Below are positions 25,268-34,245 of a stretch of DNA of 64,000 nt, piece by piece. Positions within the stretch are counted from its first letter, which is position 1. Every line of letters starts with the position of its first letter. The stretch spans positions 124,001-188,000 of the forward strand of contig NZ_CP109446.1 of assembly GCF_036227265.1 (NCBI RefSeq), given 5' to 3'. Source of the DNA: Streptomyces sp. NBC_01476. Its GTDB lineage: Bacteria > Actinomycetota > Actinomycetes > Streptomycetales > Streptomycetaceae. The translations under genes and the position numbers were made by a program. The notes beneath the pieces were generated by a model. That model did no database searches, was not told the origin of the DNA, and worked only from the letters and a program-made list of their open reading frames with translations.

Positions 25268-25739
25268 GGTGTCCGCCCTTCCTGACGGGTCTTTCCTGAC
25301 GGGTCTCTACGGTCCGTTCCGTACGGTCCGCAGGACCTTCTGTACGGTCCCGCCGGCCTCCGTGCCCCATGGGGCCCGTACGACCGACGGTGTCCGCCTG
25401 CCCGCCGGATCAGTGCCTACTCGCGTCCGTCCGGTCGCCGCCGGGGCTCGCCTGGCCGGGTTTCCGGTCTCGCCGGGCCGGTCAACCGAGAGTCTGTGGC
25501 GGCCGGACCGTGCTTCCTGGGGACTTCCCGGGACTTCCTGGGGCAACGGAAAGGCAGCGCCGCTGCGTATCGTGGGTCAACGCCGCCGACCGGTCCCACC
25601 CGGGGTCACCGCAGACCCGGCCGGCCCGTCACCCGGTTCTCGCCTGGGCGGGCGCGGGAACGATCGCCGGCGCCGTAGCGGCCGGCACCCACCGGCTGAA
25701 GCACCGCTGAGTCCCGCGTCCACCGCCCCTCCGGGGGTC
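25268..25739. other. Intergenic stretch without a supported gene
   Basis: Contains short tandem direct repeats (CCTGACGGGTCT twice near 25280-25305, TACGGTCCG several times at 25311-25347). A weak open frame on the plus strand ends ...AGAVAAGTHRLKHR, but its composition does not look coding and no RBS was seen. Nothing else was recognised. Confidence 0.4.
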
Positions 25740-27155
25740 TCACCATCCGGTCAGCAGCAGGTGGTTGAGCAGCAGAGCGGCCAGTACCTGGGCGCCGAGC
25801 CAGGAGCGGTGGTCCCGCCGGGGGAGGAAGGCAGCGGCGGCCGGCAGCCAGAGCGTGAACGGCAGCCAGATCCGTTCGGTCTCCGCCTTGCTCATCCCGG
25901 ACAGGTCCGCCGCGAGGATCGCCAGCAGGAAACCGCACGGCAGCAGCACCGCTGCCGCCGCCCGCGGTTCGCGCCGCCCCCACCAGTCCCGGGCGGCCCC
26001 GGGCATGGCGGCGAGCACCCGGCGCAGGCCGGCCATCGACGCCAGGCCGGCCGCTGCCGTGACGGTGGCGAGGTCGCCGAAGAACCAGTAGCTGTACGGG
26101 CGGATGCCGCCGTATCCCTGGTAGTACCGGGTCCGCAGGAGGCCGTACGCCTCCCACCAGTCGAATCCCGCCGCGGTGAAGGCCGCGGCGACGGCGGCGG
26201 CCCCGAGGACGGCGTACGGCACGGGCCGCACCGTCCTGGCGCACACCAGGACCACGGCCGCGGGGATCACGAGCAGCGCCAGTCCGTACGACAAGTAGAC
26301 CGCGGCGCCCAGCAGCAGTCCGCTGCCGAGCCCGGCCAACCCGGTCGTGAAGCGGGACGTGCGGGTGGCCGCGACGGCGAGCAGGGCGAGCGACCAGGCG
26401 GCGACCGCGGCGAAGTAGCCGTCGGCCGAGACACCCACCCACACCGCGCCGGGGGCGAGCACGAGGAAGGGAGCGGCGCTCCGGGCGCGTTCCTCACCGG
26501 TGAGAATGCGCAGTGTCAGCAGGACGGCCATGACCAGCGACGTGCCCGCCGTCATCACGAAGGCCGCGGCGAAGGCGCCCCCGCCGAGACCGATCCGGTC
26601 CAGGCCGACGAAGGTGAGCACGGCGCCTGCGGGGTGGCCTGCGATGTGGGTGGTCCAGTGCTGCGGGGAGTTGATCAGGATGTGCCCGGTGAAGCCGTGC
26701 AGCGCCGGACCGAGGTGGTCGAACCGCCGCAGCTGCGTCAGGTATTCACCGTCCACGGTCAGCCGGCCGGCGATGCCGCGCTGCCAGCCGTCGATCAGTG
26801 CCAGCGACCACGTCCAGGCCATCGCCGCCGCCCACGCCGCCGCGAGAAGTGTCCCCCACCTCAGACGTGACGCCAGGGCCGGTCCGTACCCGGCCAGCAG
26901 CACCCCCACGCTCACCGCGAGCGGTGTCCCGACCCCGGCATGCGGGCGCCACCACGCTTCGAGCGGCGGGAACGGGGAGCGCAGAGCGAAGCCGTCCCGC
27001 TGGATGTACGCGCCGATAGCGACCATGACCAGGAAGAAGGCAAGCGCCGCGCCACCCGCGACGAGGTCCCGTCGTCCGGCGGCCGGAGCAGCCGGAGCAC
27101 GGCCGGGAGGGGTGGGCTGTCCCGCGTGGTGGAGGGACGAAGGCGAAAGGCTCAC
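25740..27155 (-). CDS. Multi-pass membrane protein, GT39/GT83-like glycosyltransferase fold (tentative)
   Basis: About 471 aa with roughly 10-12 hydrophobic segments. An early lumenal loop (FDHLGPALHGFTGHILINSP followed by QHWTTHIAGHPAGAVLTF) and the overall hydropathy resemble polyisoprenyl-phosphate-dependent mannosyl/arabinosyl transferases. The expected acidic DD/DE motif after TM1 is not clear (YIQRDGFALRSPF has one Asp). Start GTG 27155 is favoured because TAGGGT lies exactly 7 nt upstream (leaderless); GTG 27194 is an alternative. Divergent from the cytochrome/molybdopterin gene. The function is tentative. Confidence 0.7.
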   Translation of the reverse strand: MSLSPSSLHHAGQPTPPGRAPAAPAAGRRDLVAGGAALAFFLVMVAIGAYIQRDGFALRSPFPPLEAWWRPHAGVGTPLAVSVGVLLAGYGPALASRLRWGTLLAAAWAAAMAWTWSLALIDGWQRGIAGRLTVDGEYLTQLRRFDHLGPALHGFTGHILINSPQHWTTHIAGHPAGAVLTFVGLDRIGLGGGAFAAAFVMTAGTSLVMAVLLTLRILTGEERARSAAPFLVLAPGAVWVGVSADGYFAAVAAWSLALLAVAATRTSRFTTGLAGLGSGLLLGAAVYLSYGLALLVIPAAVVLVCARTVRPVPYAVLGAAAVAAAFTAAGFDWWEAYGLLRTRYYQGYGGIRPYSYWFFGDLATVTAAAGLASMAGLRRVLAAMPGAARDWWGRREPRAAAAVLLPCGFLLAILAADLSGMSKAETERIWLPFTLWLPAAAAFLPRRDHRSWLGAQVLAALLLNHLLLTGW

Positions 27156-27274
27156 CTGCCGCACCCTAGGCACGCGCGGGCCGCGGACAGCCACGCTCCG
27201 GCCGGACGTCAGACTTTCGTCATGAGTTGATCCGCCGGCGGTGCGCCCGGCCGCCCCTAGGGTCGGCTGGCATG
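27153..27274. promoter_or_regulatory. Divergent leaderless promoters
   Basis: Minus strand: TAGGGT (27168-27163) then 7 nt to GTG 27155. Plus strand: TAGGGT (27258-27263) then 8 nt to ATG 27272. Both match the streptomycete sigma-70-type -10 box at the distance expected when transcription begins on the start codon. Clear -35 boxes were not seen. Confidence 0.65.
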
Positions 27275-28585
27275 AAAGTCCCTCCGCGCCCCCTCCGCGG
27301 CCCCTTCCGCAGTCCCTTCCGCAGCCCCCTGCGCGGACCGTGGCTGACGTCGGTGTTCGGCCTGGTGCTGCTCATCGGCATTCCGGTCGTGTTCGTCACC
27401 GGCCTGCTGTCGTACGCCGCGTACAACCCGGATCTGTCGCACGTCAACGACAAGACCCCGGACAAAGGTCTCCTCGGCTTCTACCTCTTCTCCTGGCCGA
27501 CGCACCCGTACTGGCTCTACCGCCTCAGTCAGGGCCTCCACGTCACCCTCGGGATCGTGCTGGTGCCGGTGCTGCTGGCCAAGCTCTGGTCGGTGGTGCC
27601 CAAGCTGTTCGTGCTGCCGCCGGTGAGATCGGTGGCCCACGCCCTGGACCGGCTCTCGTTGCTGCTGCTGGTCGGCGGCGGGCTGTTCGAGTTCACCACC
27701 GGCATCCTCAACGCGCAGCTCGACTACATCTTCCCCGGCTCGTTCTACCCGCTGCACTTCTACGGCGCCTGGGTGTTCGTCGGCGCGGTCATCGCCCATG
27801 TGGCGCTGCGACTGCCCAGAGCGGTACGGGCGCTGCGCAGCCGGGACTTCCGCGCCGAACTGCGCACCCCGACCTCGCGCACCCGCCCGGAACCGGCCGA
27901 CGACAGCGGGCTGGTGCCGTCGCATCCGGCCGACCCGACGATGTCGCGGCGCGGGGCCCTGGGCATGGTGGGCCTCGGTTCCCTCGTGCTTCTCGTGGTC
28001 ACCGCGGGCCAGAGCATCGGCGGACCGCTACGGCAGACCGCCCTGCTCGCACCGCACGGCCGCGATCCCGGCAGCGGGCCCAACGGCTTCCCGGTCAACA
28101 AGACCGCGGCGGCCTCGCACATCAGGGCTCAGGACACCGGCGACAACTGGCAGCTGACCGTGCGGGGCAACGGTCTCACCGTGCGGCTGACGCTCGGGCA
28201 ACTCCGGCAACTCGCCCAGCGGACCTCGGCGCTGCCCATCGCCTGCGTCGAAGGCTGGTCGACGGAGAACCAGCACTGGGAAGGGATACGGCTGCGCGAC
28301 CTGGCAGCCCTCGTAGGACACCACACCGATGTGCCGGGGGTGTTCGTCGAGTCGCTGCAGCTCGCCGGCTCGTTCCGCGCCGTGGCGCTGCGCGCCAACC
28401 AGGTCCGGGACGGCCGCTCCCTGCTCGCACTGCGGGTCAACGGCGCACCGCTCTCCCCCGACCACGGATACCCGGCGCGCATCGTCGTGCCCGGCGCGCC
28501 GGGCGTGATGAACACCAAGTGGGTGCGTCAACTCACCTTCGGGGCAACGGACTTCGAGGCAACGGACTTCGGGGAGAAGGCATGA
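27272..28585 (+). CDS. Cytochrome b561-like membrane domain fused to molybdopterin-binding oxidoreductase
   Basis: 437 aa. The N-terminal 200 residues contain about four TM segments with His residues in HPYWLYRLSQGLHVTLG and FYPLHFYGAWVFVGAVIAHV, suited to haem-b ligation. A further TM near residue 235 is preceded by MSRRGALGM. The C-terminal part has the sulfite-oxidase/MsrP-type Mo-pterin fold: LPIACVEGWSTENQHWEG with the Mo-coordinating Cys, then a late GYPARIVVPGAPGVMNTKWV. Inference: a membrane-anchored molybdoenzyme carrying its own electron-transfer cytochrome. It overlaps the next gene by 4 nt. Confidence 0.88.
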   Translation: MKVPPRPLRGPFRSPFRSPLRGPWLTSVFGLVLLIGIPVVFVTGLLSYAAYNPDLSHVNDKTPDKGLLGFYLFSWPTHPYWLYRLSQGLHVTLGIVLVPVLLAKLWSVVPKLFVLPPVRSVAHALDRLSLLLLVGGGLFEFTTGILNAQLDYIFPGSFYPLHFYGAWVFVGAVIAHVALRLPRAVRALRSRDFRAELRTPTSRTRPEPADDSGLVPSHPADPTMSRRGALGMVGLGSLVLLVVTAGQSIGGPLRQTALLAPHGRDPGSGPNGFPVNKTAAASHIRAQDTGDNWQLTVRGNGLTVRLTLGQLRQLAQRTSALPIACVEGWSTENQHWEGIRLRDLAALVGHHTDVPGVFVESLQLAGSFRAVALRANQVRDGRSLLALRVNGAPLSPDHGYPARIVVPGAPGVMNTKWVRQLTFGATDFEATDFGEKA

Positions 28586-29067
28586 AACGGCTGTTCCGCA
28601 CCGTGTACGGCGGGACGCCCCCGCACCTGGTCACGCTGCTGGCCTCCTTCGCCCTGTGCGGCTACGCCCTGGCCCGGCTGCTGACGGGCGACTGGTGGGG
28701 CATCGTCCAATGGGTCGTCGGCGCCGCCGTCATCCACGACCTCGTGCTGGTCCCGTTGTACGGGGGGACCGACTGGCTGCTGCACAAGACGGTACGCGCC
28801 GGACGTCCGCGGTCCGCGGTCAGGATCGCGGTCGTGAACCACATCAGGGTGCCGGCCTTCCTGTCGCTGCTCCTGCTCCTGGTGTACTGGCCGCTGATCT
28901 CGCAGGACTCGGGTCCGACGTACCACTACGCGACCGGCCTGACACCTGGGGTTTTCCGGCAGCGGTGGCTGCTGATCAGCGCCGCGCTCTTCGCCCTGTC
29001 GGCCGCACTGCTCGCCCTGCGCGTCTGGAGACGCCCGCGGACCCCGGCAGCGGAAAGCGGTGGGTAA
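28582..29067 (+). CDS. Small integral membrane protein
   Basis: 161 aa with about four TM segments (HLVTLLASFALCGYALARLL, WVVGAAVIHDLVLVPLYGG, FLSLLLLLVYWPLI, LLISAALFALSAALLALRVW). The start ATG overlaps the stop of the molybdopterin fusion gene (ATGA), so the two are translationally coupled and probably act together. No family was recognised with certainty. Confidence 0.82.
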   Translation: MKRLFRTVYGGTPPHLVTLLASFALCGYALARLLTGDWWGIVQWVVGAAVIHDLVLVPLYGGTDWLLHKTVRAGRPRSAVRIAVVNHIRVPAFLSLLLLLVYWPLISQDSGPTYHYATGLTPGVFRQRWLLISAALFALSAALLALRVWRRPRTPAAESGG

Positions 29068-29136
29068 ATCCTTACGAACCCATGGCGAAGGCTTGGCGAA
29101 CGCCCATCTGTGTCCACCCGCTCCTAAGGTCGCCCC

Positions 29137-30189
29137 ATGCGTGTACTCGTCACCGGTGGCGCGGGCTTCATCGGCTCGCACGTCGTCACCGCCCTCGCCG
29201 CCCGCGGCCACGAACCGGTCGTCGTCGACGCCCTGCTGCCGACCGCCCACACCGCTCCCCCGGCGCAGCCGCCGCCCGGAACCGCCGCGTTCTTCCACGA
29301 GGACATCAGGAACGCGGCGGCCGTCTCCCGGGCGCTGCGCGGCGTCGACGCGGTGTGCCACCAAGCCGCCATGGTCGGCCTCGGCAAGGACATCGCCGAC
29401 ACCCCGGCGTACGTCAGCTGCAACGACCTCGGCACGGCCGAACTCCTCGCCGCCATGGCCCGGCTGGACATCCCGTACCTCGTCCTCGCCGGGTCCATGG
29501 TCATCTACGGCGAGGGCCGGTACGACTGCCCACGGCACGGCAGGGTCGCCCCCGGCCCCCGCGCGGCCGGCGATCTCGGTGCCGGGCGCTTCGAGCCGGC
29601 CTGCCCGCTGTGCGGCGCCGAGCTGGCGCCGGGCCTGGTCGACGAGGACGCGCCGGCCGATCCGCGCAATGTCTACGCGGCGACCAAGCTCGCCCAGGAA
29701 CACCTGGCCTCCTCGTGGGCCCGGGCCACCGGCGGCCGGGCCGTGGCGCTGCGCTATCACAACGTGTACGGGCCCGGCATGCCGCGGGACACCCCGTACG
29801 CCGGGGTCGCGTCCTTCTTCCGGTCCGCGCTCGCCCGCGGCGACGCCCCGCAGGTCTTCGAGGACGGCGGCCAGCGCCGCGACTTCGTCCACGTCAGCGA
29901 CGTGGCGGCAGCCAACGTCGTAGCCCTGGAAACGCTCGCCACTCGCCCGGCGGGCACCCTGCGCGCCTACAACGTGGGCAGCGGGAACCCGCACACCGTC
30001 GGGGAGATGGCCACCGCGCTCTCCGCCGCGAGCGGTGGCCCGGCCCCGGAGATCACCGGCGAGTTCCGCCTCGGCGACGTGCGGCACATCACCGCCTCGT
30101 CCGAAAGGCTGCGCACCGAACTCGGCTGGCGCCCCGGCGTGGGCTTCGCCGAGGGCGTCACGGAGTTCGCCCGTGCTCCCCAGCGCTGA
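29137..30189 (+). CDS. NAD-dependent sugar epimerase/dehydratase with zinc-ribbon-like insert
   Basis: 350 aa. MRVLVTGGAGFIGSHVV is the extended-SDR NAD motif; the active site shows Ser in LAGSMVIYGEG and YAATK as the Tyr-x-x-x-Lys. Inserted after the catalytic Ser are CPRHG and CPLCG, a CxxH/CxxC arrangement about 30 residues apart that could bind zinc, as in a subgroup of actinobacterial UDP-sugar epimerases. The substrate is unknown. TAAGGT lies 6 nt before the ATG, so it probably has its own leaderless promoter and leads the downstream glycosyltransferase genes. Confidence 0.92.
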   Translation: MRVLVTGGAGFIGSHVVTALAARGHEPVVVDALLPTAHTAPPAQPPPGTAAFFHEDIRNAAAVSRALRGVDAVCHQAAMVGLGKDIADTPAYVSCNDLGTAELLAAMARLDIPYLVLAGSMVIYGEGRYDCPRHGRVAPGPRAAGDLGAGRFEPACPLCGAELAPGLVDEDAPADPRNVYAATKLAQEHLASSWARATGGRAVALRYHNVYGPGMPRDTPYAGVASFFRSALARGDAPQVFEDGGQRRDFVHVSDVAAANVVALETLATRPAGTLRAYNVGSGNPHTVGEMATALSAASGGPAPEITGEFRLGDVRHITASSERLRTELGWRPGVGFAEGVTEFARAPQR

Positions 30190-30247
30190 CCGCCCGCGTG
30201 CCCCGAGCTGTCCGCTCCCCCGCCCTTCCCGACCCCCTGGAACGACC

Positions 30248-30943
30248 GTGACCCCCACCGCAGTTGATGTCGTCCTCCCCTGCCTCGACGAAGCCGGTGC
30301 CCTGCCCTGGGTACTCGGACGGATCCCCGCCGGATGGCGGGCCGTCGTCGTGGACAACGGCTCGACCGACGGGTCCGCCCGGATCGCGGCGGACCTCGGG
30401 GCGACCGTCGTCCCGGAGCCACGGCGCGGCTTCGGCGCCGCGTGCCACGCCGGCCTGCTCGCCGCCGACGCCGAGTTCGTCTGCTTCTGCGACTGCGACG
30501 GGTCCCTTGACCCCGGACTGCTCCCCGGCTTCGTCGCCCAGCTCGTGTCGGGTGACGCCGACCTGGTGCTCGGGCGCCGCCGCCCGGTGGCTCCCGGCGC
30601 TTTTCCGCCGCATGCCCGGGCCGGCAATGTCGCGCTCGCCCGGATGCTGCGGCGCCGGACGGGCCTGCGGCTGCGCGACCTCGGACCGCTGCGGGCGGCC
30701 CGGCGAGAGGCCTTGCTGGGGCTCGGAATGACGGACCGCCGAAGCGGTTATCCGCTGGAGACGGTGGTCCTGGCCGCCGACGCGGGCTGGCGGATCGCCG
30801 AGCGGGACGTGGTCTACCACCCGCGTACCGGCCGGTCCAAGGTCACCGGCACCTGGCGCGGGACCTGGCACGCGGTACGGGACATGCGAGCCGTGCTGGC
30901 CGCTCCCCCGCGCCCGGCCGGTGACCTGGTGGACGCACGATGA
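30248..30943 (+). CDS. Family 2 glycosyltransferase (dolichyl-phosphate mannose synthase-like)
   Basis: 231 aa from GTG 30248. GT-A features: VDVVLPCLDEAGALPWVLGR, AVVVDNGSTDGSARIA, and FVCFCDCDGSLDPGLL as the D-x-D-type metal-binding site. No TM segment. Such enzymes transfer a sugar from a nucleotide donor to a polyprenyl phosphate or other acceptor. Its stop overlaps the next start (ATGA), part of a tight operon with the epimerase, DUF2064 and methyltransferase genes. Confidence 0.9.
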   Translation: MTPTAVDVVLPCLDEAGALPWVLGRIPAGWRAVVVDNGSTDGSARIAADLGATVVPEPRRGFGAACHAGLLAADAEFVCFCDCDGSLDPGLLPGFVAQLVSGDADLVLGRRRPVAPGAFPPHARAGNVALARMLRRRTGLRLRDLGPLRAARREALLGLGMTDRRSGYPLETVVLAADAGWRIAERDVVYHPRTGRSKVTGTWRGTWHAVRDMRAVLAAPPRPAGDLVDAR

Positions 30944-31572
30944 CGACACTTCTGGTGATCGCCAAGGAACCCCGGCCCGGCCGGGTCAAAACACGGCTCA
31001 CCCCTCCGTACACCCCGGTGCAGGCGGCCGCCCTCGCCGAAGCCGCCCTCGCCGACACCCTGGCCACCGTGGCGGCGAGCTCCGCGCGGCGGCGGATCCT
31101 GGTCCTGGACGGTGCCCCCGGCGACTGGCTGCCGGCAGGGATCGAGGTCGTTCCCCAGGCGGCCGGCGGCCTCGACGAACGGATCGCGGCAGCTTTCTCC
31201 CTGTGCCGGGGGCCGGCGCTGCTCATCGGCATGGACACCCCGCAGGTCACCCCTGAGCTGTTGGGTCCCGCACTGGAACCGGGCCCGGGGGACGGCGCGG
31301 ACGCCTGGTTCGGGCCCGCCACGGACGGCGGGTTCTGGGCCCTCGGACTGACCCGGCCGGATCCCGGGCTGGTCCTCGGGGTGCCGATGTCGACGCCGCA
31401 CACCGGTACGGCACAGCGCGACCGCCTCATCGCCGCGGGCCTGAGCGTGCGGGACCTGCCCGAGCTGCGGGACGTGGACACCGCACGTGACGCACGGCTC
31501 GTCGCCGCTGACGCCCCGGCCGGCCGCTTCGCCGCGCTGGTCACGGGCCTGGCCTCGGCGGGGGTGCGGTGA
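30940..31572 (+). CDS. TIGR04282/DUF2064 glycosyltransferase-like protein
   Basis: 210 aa beginning MTTLLVIAKEPRPGRVKTRL, the nucleotide-binding signature of the DUF2064/TIGR04282 family (a GT-A-like fold related to CofC). PALLIGMDTPQVTPELL and DGGFWALGL are also conserved. Members are linked to arsenosugar synthesis in some bacteria, but here there are no arsenic genes. A role in making or transferring an activated sugar alongside the adjacent GT2 is inferred. Overlaps both neighbours by 4 nt. Confidence 0.88.
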   Translation: MTTLLVIAKEPRPGRVKTRLTPPYTPVQAAALAEAALADTLATVAASSARRRILVLDGAPGDWLPAGIEVVPQAAGGLDERIAAAFSLCRGPALLIGMDTPQVTPELLGPALEPGPGDGADAWFGPATDGGFWALGLTRPDPGLVLGVPMSTPHTGTAQRDRLIAAGLSVRDLPELRDVDTARDARLVAADAPAGRFAALVTGLASAGVR

Positions 31573-32267
31573 CCGTCTCGCTCACCGTCCCCGAGACCCG
31601 CGCGTGGTCCACCGCGGACCCGTACGCCACCGCGCTCCGGGCCGGGCACGGTCCCCTCTTCCTGCACCGGGCCGACGGCTGGCTGCTTCCCCTCGACGTC
31701 GAACGCTGGTGCGCGGGACCCGATGACGCCGACCGCACCGTGCTGGCCGCATGCCGCGGTGCCACTCTCGACATCGGCTGCGGACCCGGGCGGATGGTCA
31801 CCGCCCTCGCCGAGGGGAGCCGCCCCGCTCTCGGCATCGACGTCAGCACCGAGGCGGTCCGCCGCACCCGCGCCGCCGGCGGCGCCGCGCTGCTGCGATC
31901 GGTCTTCGAGCCGCTGCCCCAAGAGGGCCACTGGCGCACCGCACTGCTCATCGACGGCAACATCGGCATCGGCGGTGACCCCGGTGCCCTGCTCAGCCGG
32001 GTACGGCAACTCGTCCATTCCCACGGCACCCTGATCGTCGAAGCGGCCCCCGTCGGCCTTGCGGACGACCTCGACGAACGCACCCCCGTCCGGCTGCACG
32101 ACGGCACCGGCGCCCACGGCGCCGCCTTCCCCTGGACCCGGGTCGGCCCCACCGCCCTCATCCGCCACGCCACCGCCGCCGGCTGGGCGCCCGCGACAGC
32201 GTGGAGCCGCGACGACCGCCGCTTCGTCGCCCTGCGCCCCCACGGCGACGGCCGGGGCCTGAGGTGA
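31569..32267 (+). CDS. Class I SAM-dependent methyltransferase
   Basis: 232 aa from GTG 31569, overlapping the previous stop (GTGA). SAM motif I is ATLDIGCGPGRMVTALA, with ALGIDVSTEAV as motif II. The N-terminus has a distinctive WSTADPYATALRAGHGPLFL. Last gene of the epimerase-GT2-DUF2064 operon, so the acceptor may be the same sugar or lipid product. Ends only 10 nt from the convergent MDMPI gene. Confidence 0.9.
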   Translation: MTVSLTVPETRAWSTADPYATALRAGHGPLFLHRADGWLLPLDVERWCAGPDDADRTVLAACRGATLDIGCGPGRMVTALAEGSRPALGIDVSTEAVRRTRAAGGAALLRSVFEPLPQEGHWRTALLIDGNIGIGGDPGALLSRVRQLVHSHGTLIVEAAPVGLADDLDERTPVRLHDGTGAHGAAFPWTRVGPTALIRHATAAGWAPATAWSRDDRRFVALRPHGDGRGLR

Positions 32268-32277
32268 CGACCGGCGG

Positions 32278-33108
32278 TCAGTAGCCGGGGAACAGTGCCC
32301 GCAGGTCGTCGAGGGTGATCGAGCCGGTGGCGGTCACGGGGTCCTGCGGCCGGTTGCGTCCGTAGAAGAGGCGGAGCACTGATTCGGCCGGGCCGGTGAG
32401 GGTGCCTTCGGGCCGGACGGCCTCGCGGGCACGGACATGGAGCTCGCGGTCCAGGTCGAGCAGCAGCGTACGGGAGGGACCGGTCAGTTCGAGGGAAAGC
32501 CGGCGGGGTCGGAGCCGGGCCAGGGTCCCGGCGTCCCGGAAGCGGGTGGCCACCAGGTCCAAGCGCTCCCACAGCAACGCTGTCTCCCGCGGGGGGATCG
32601 TGGCCGCGGGGTCCAGAGCCACTTCGACGTCCCAGCTGTGGACGGACTGTTCGGAGAGCCGGTAACCCGCGTAGGCCGTAACGCTGATCCAGCCGGCGAA
32701 GGAGGGCACGTGCAGTGTCCGCCGCCGGTCGGCGTCCAGAGCGTCCAGCAGGTCCAGGTGGCGCGCGTCGGCCTCCTGCCAGGCGGCTCGCTGCGCCGGT
32801 GCGTCCAGCGCGTCCCAGTGCTGCCACAGCGGCAGCATGTCCTCGCGGGTGGGAGCGGTGCGGTCCCCGGCCAGGCCGCGTTCCAGCACGGTGGTCCCGA
32901 TCTGCGCGGCACTGCCGAGATGGGAAAGGACCTGGGCGATGCTCCACTCACCGGTGAACGAGGGGCGGCGCAGTTCCTCGTCGGACAGGGCGTCGGTCGC
33001 CGACCGCAGCCGCTTCGAGGCGGTGTGCAGGGCATCCAGCCACGGTTCCAGGCCGACGGTGGTGGAGGCGATGGCGGTGGAGGCGATGGCGGACTGCTGT
33101 TCGGTCAT
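32278..33108 (-). CDS. Maleylpyruvate isomerase-family mycothiol-dependent enzyme
   Basis: 276 aa. The MDMPI N-terminal DinB-like domain includes LRRPSFTGEWSIAQVLSHLG, giving the conserved W-x-x-x-x-x-x-HL pattern; later EQSVHSWDVEVAL gives the H-x-W-D segment. These His/Asp residues bind metal and mycothiol in the family. The exact reaction (isomerase, transferase or detoxification) is not inferable. The first codons include a short direct repeat (ATAIAST) encoded by tandem 12-mers at 33058-33085. Confidence 0.9.
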   Translation of the reverse strand: MTEQQSAIASTAIASTTVGLEPWLDALHTASKRLRSATDALSDEELRRPSFTGEWSIAQVLSHLGSAAQIGTTVLERGLAGDRTAPTREDMLPLWQHWDALDAPAQRAAWQEADARHLDLLDALDADRRRTLHVPSFAGWISVTAYAGYRLSEQSVHSWDVEVALDPAATIPPRETALLWERLDLVATRFRDAGTLARLRPRRLSLELTGPSRTLLLDLDRELHVRAREAVRPEGTLTGPAESVLRLFYGRNRPQDPVTATGSITLDDLRALFPGY

Positions 33109-33450
33109 GGGAGGTCCTGTCGGTCACGGTACGGGTGAGGACCAGTCAACTGCCGGCCGGCTCCGAGAGGGCACCGGCGGCCAGAGCGTCTGGCTGCACC
33201 CGCGATAACGCGCGCCTATGCCGGGTGGGCCTCCCCGTCCTGCGGGTGCGGCGGGTCCGGCGCACGGAACAGTGCGGCCTTCGGGGTCGCCGCCTGCCCG
33301 GCTGTGGGCCCGAGGCTGTGCCTATGGGGGCCATAAGCCGCACAAGGTGGCATCCCGGAAGGCCGGGCGGCCGGTGTGCCTTGAACACCACGTCGGGTGA
33401 TCCGGAAACCGGCCGGACCGTCACCACGTGAGAGAAACGGACCATTGCCC
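33109..33450. other. Intergenic region before the SDR gene
   Basis: About 340 nt between the divergent MDMPI and SDR genes. It presumably holds both promoters, but no convincing -10/-35 pair or operator was picked out. No open frame here looks coding. Confidence 0.4.
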
Positions 33451-34197
33451 ATGTCAACGGAACTGTCGGGAAGCACCGCCCTGGTGACGGGAGCGACCAG
33501 CGGGATCGGGCGGGCCACCGCCTTCTCCCTGGCCGCTCTGGGAGCCGACGTCGTGCTGTCCGGGCGCAACGAGGAGCGCGGGCGTCAGGCCGTCAAGGAG
33601 ATCCGGGCCGCCGGAGGGAGCGCCCTGTTCATCGCCAGTGACCTGGGCGACGAGGCGTCCGCCCGCGGCTTGGCCCGCCAGGCCACCGAGCAGGCGGGAC
33701 CGGTGGACATCCTGGTCAACAACGCGGGCATCTTCCCCTTCGGCCCCACCGACCGGACGACCGGCGAAGACTTCGACGAAGTGTTCGCGGTGAACGTCAA
33801 AGCCCCGTACTTCCTCGTCGCGGAGCTGGCGCCGGCCATGGCGGCCCGGGGCCGTGGCGCGATCGTGAATGTGACCACCATGGTCGCCGGCCTCGGGATG
33901 GACGGCATGAGCCTGTACGGGGCGAGCAAGGCGGCCCTGGTTCTGCTGACCAAGTCCTGGGCGGCGGAGTACGGCCCCCGCGGCGTACGGGTCAACGCCG
34001 TCAGTCCGGGCCCCACCCGCACCGAGGGCACCGCCGTCATGGGTGACGCCCTCGACAACCTGGCCGCGGCCGGGCCCGCCCAGCGCACCGGAACCCCCGA
34101 GGAGATCGCCGCCGCCATCACGTACCTGGCCACCGACCGCGCCAGCTTCGTCCACGGCGCCGTCCTGGCCGCCGACGGAGGCCGCACCGCCGTCTGA
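33451..34197 (+). CDS. SDR family oxidoreductase (3-oxoacyl-ACP reductase-like)
   Basis: 248 aa from ATG 33451. Classical SDR: TALVTGATSGIGRATAFSLA, VDILVNNAGIFPFG, catalytic Ser replaced or shifted in VNVTTMVAGLG, YGASK, and VNAVSPGPTRTEGT. The position usually held by Ser is Thr (NVTTM), which still offers a hydroxyl. NAD(P)H-dependent carbonyl/alcohol conversion; the substrate is unknown. Confidence 0.93.
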   Translation: MSTELSGSTALVTGATSGIGRATAFSLAALGADVVLSGRNEERGRQAVKEIRAAGGSALFIASDLGDEASARGLARQATEQAGPVDILVNNAGIFPFGPTDRTTGEDFDEVFAVNVKAPYFLVAELAPAMAARGRGAIVNVTTMVAGLGMDGMSLYGASKAALVLLTKSWAAEYGPRGVRVNAVSPGPTRTEGTAVMGDALDNLAAAGPAQRTGTPEEIAAAITYLATDRASFVHGAVLAADGGRTAV

Positions 34198-34214
34198 CCC
34201 GCCCCGCACACCAC

Positions 34215-34245
34215 GGGCCGGCTGCGGTACGCCTGCGGCCGGCCC
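34215..34245. terminator. Terminator hairpin after the SDR gene
   Basis: GGGCCGGC (34215-34222) pairs with GCCGGCCC (34238-34245), and the stem can extend inward by about three more pairs including a G-U. It lies 18 nt after the SDR stop. Confidence 0.65.

Noticed and set aside
19341..26870. A single uninterrupted plus-strand frame of about 2500 codons
   Set aside because: It is antisense to AlsS, AlsD, the PDC-like enzyme, PoxB and others, has no domains, and simply reflects high-GC third-position bias.
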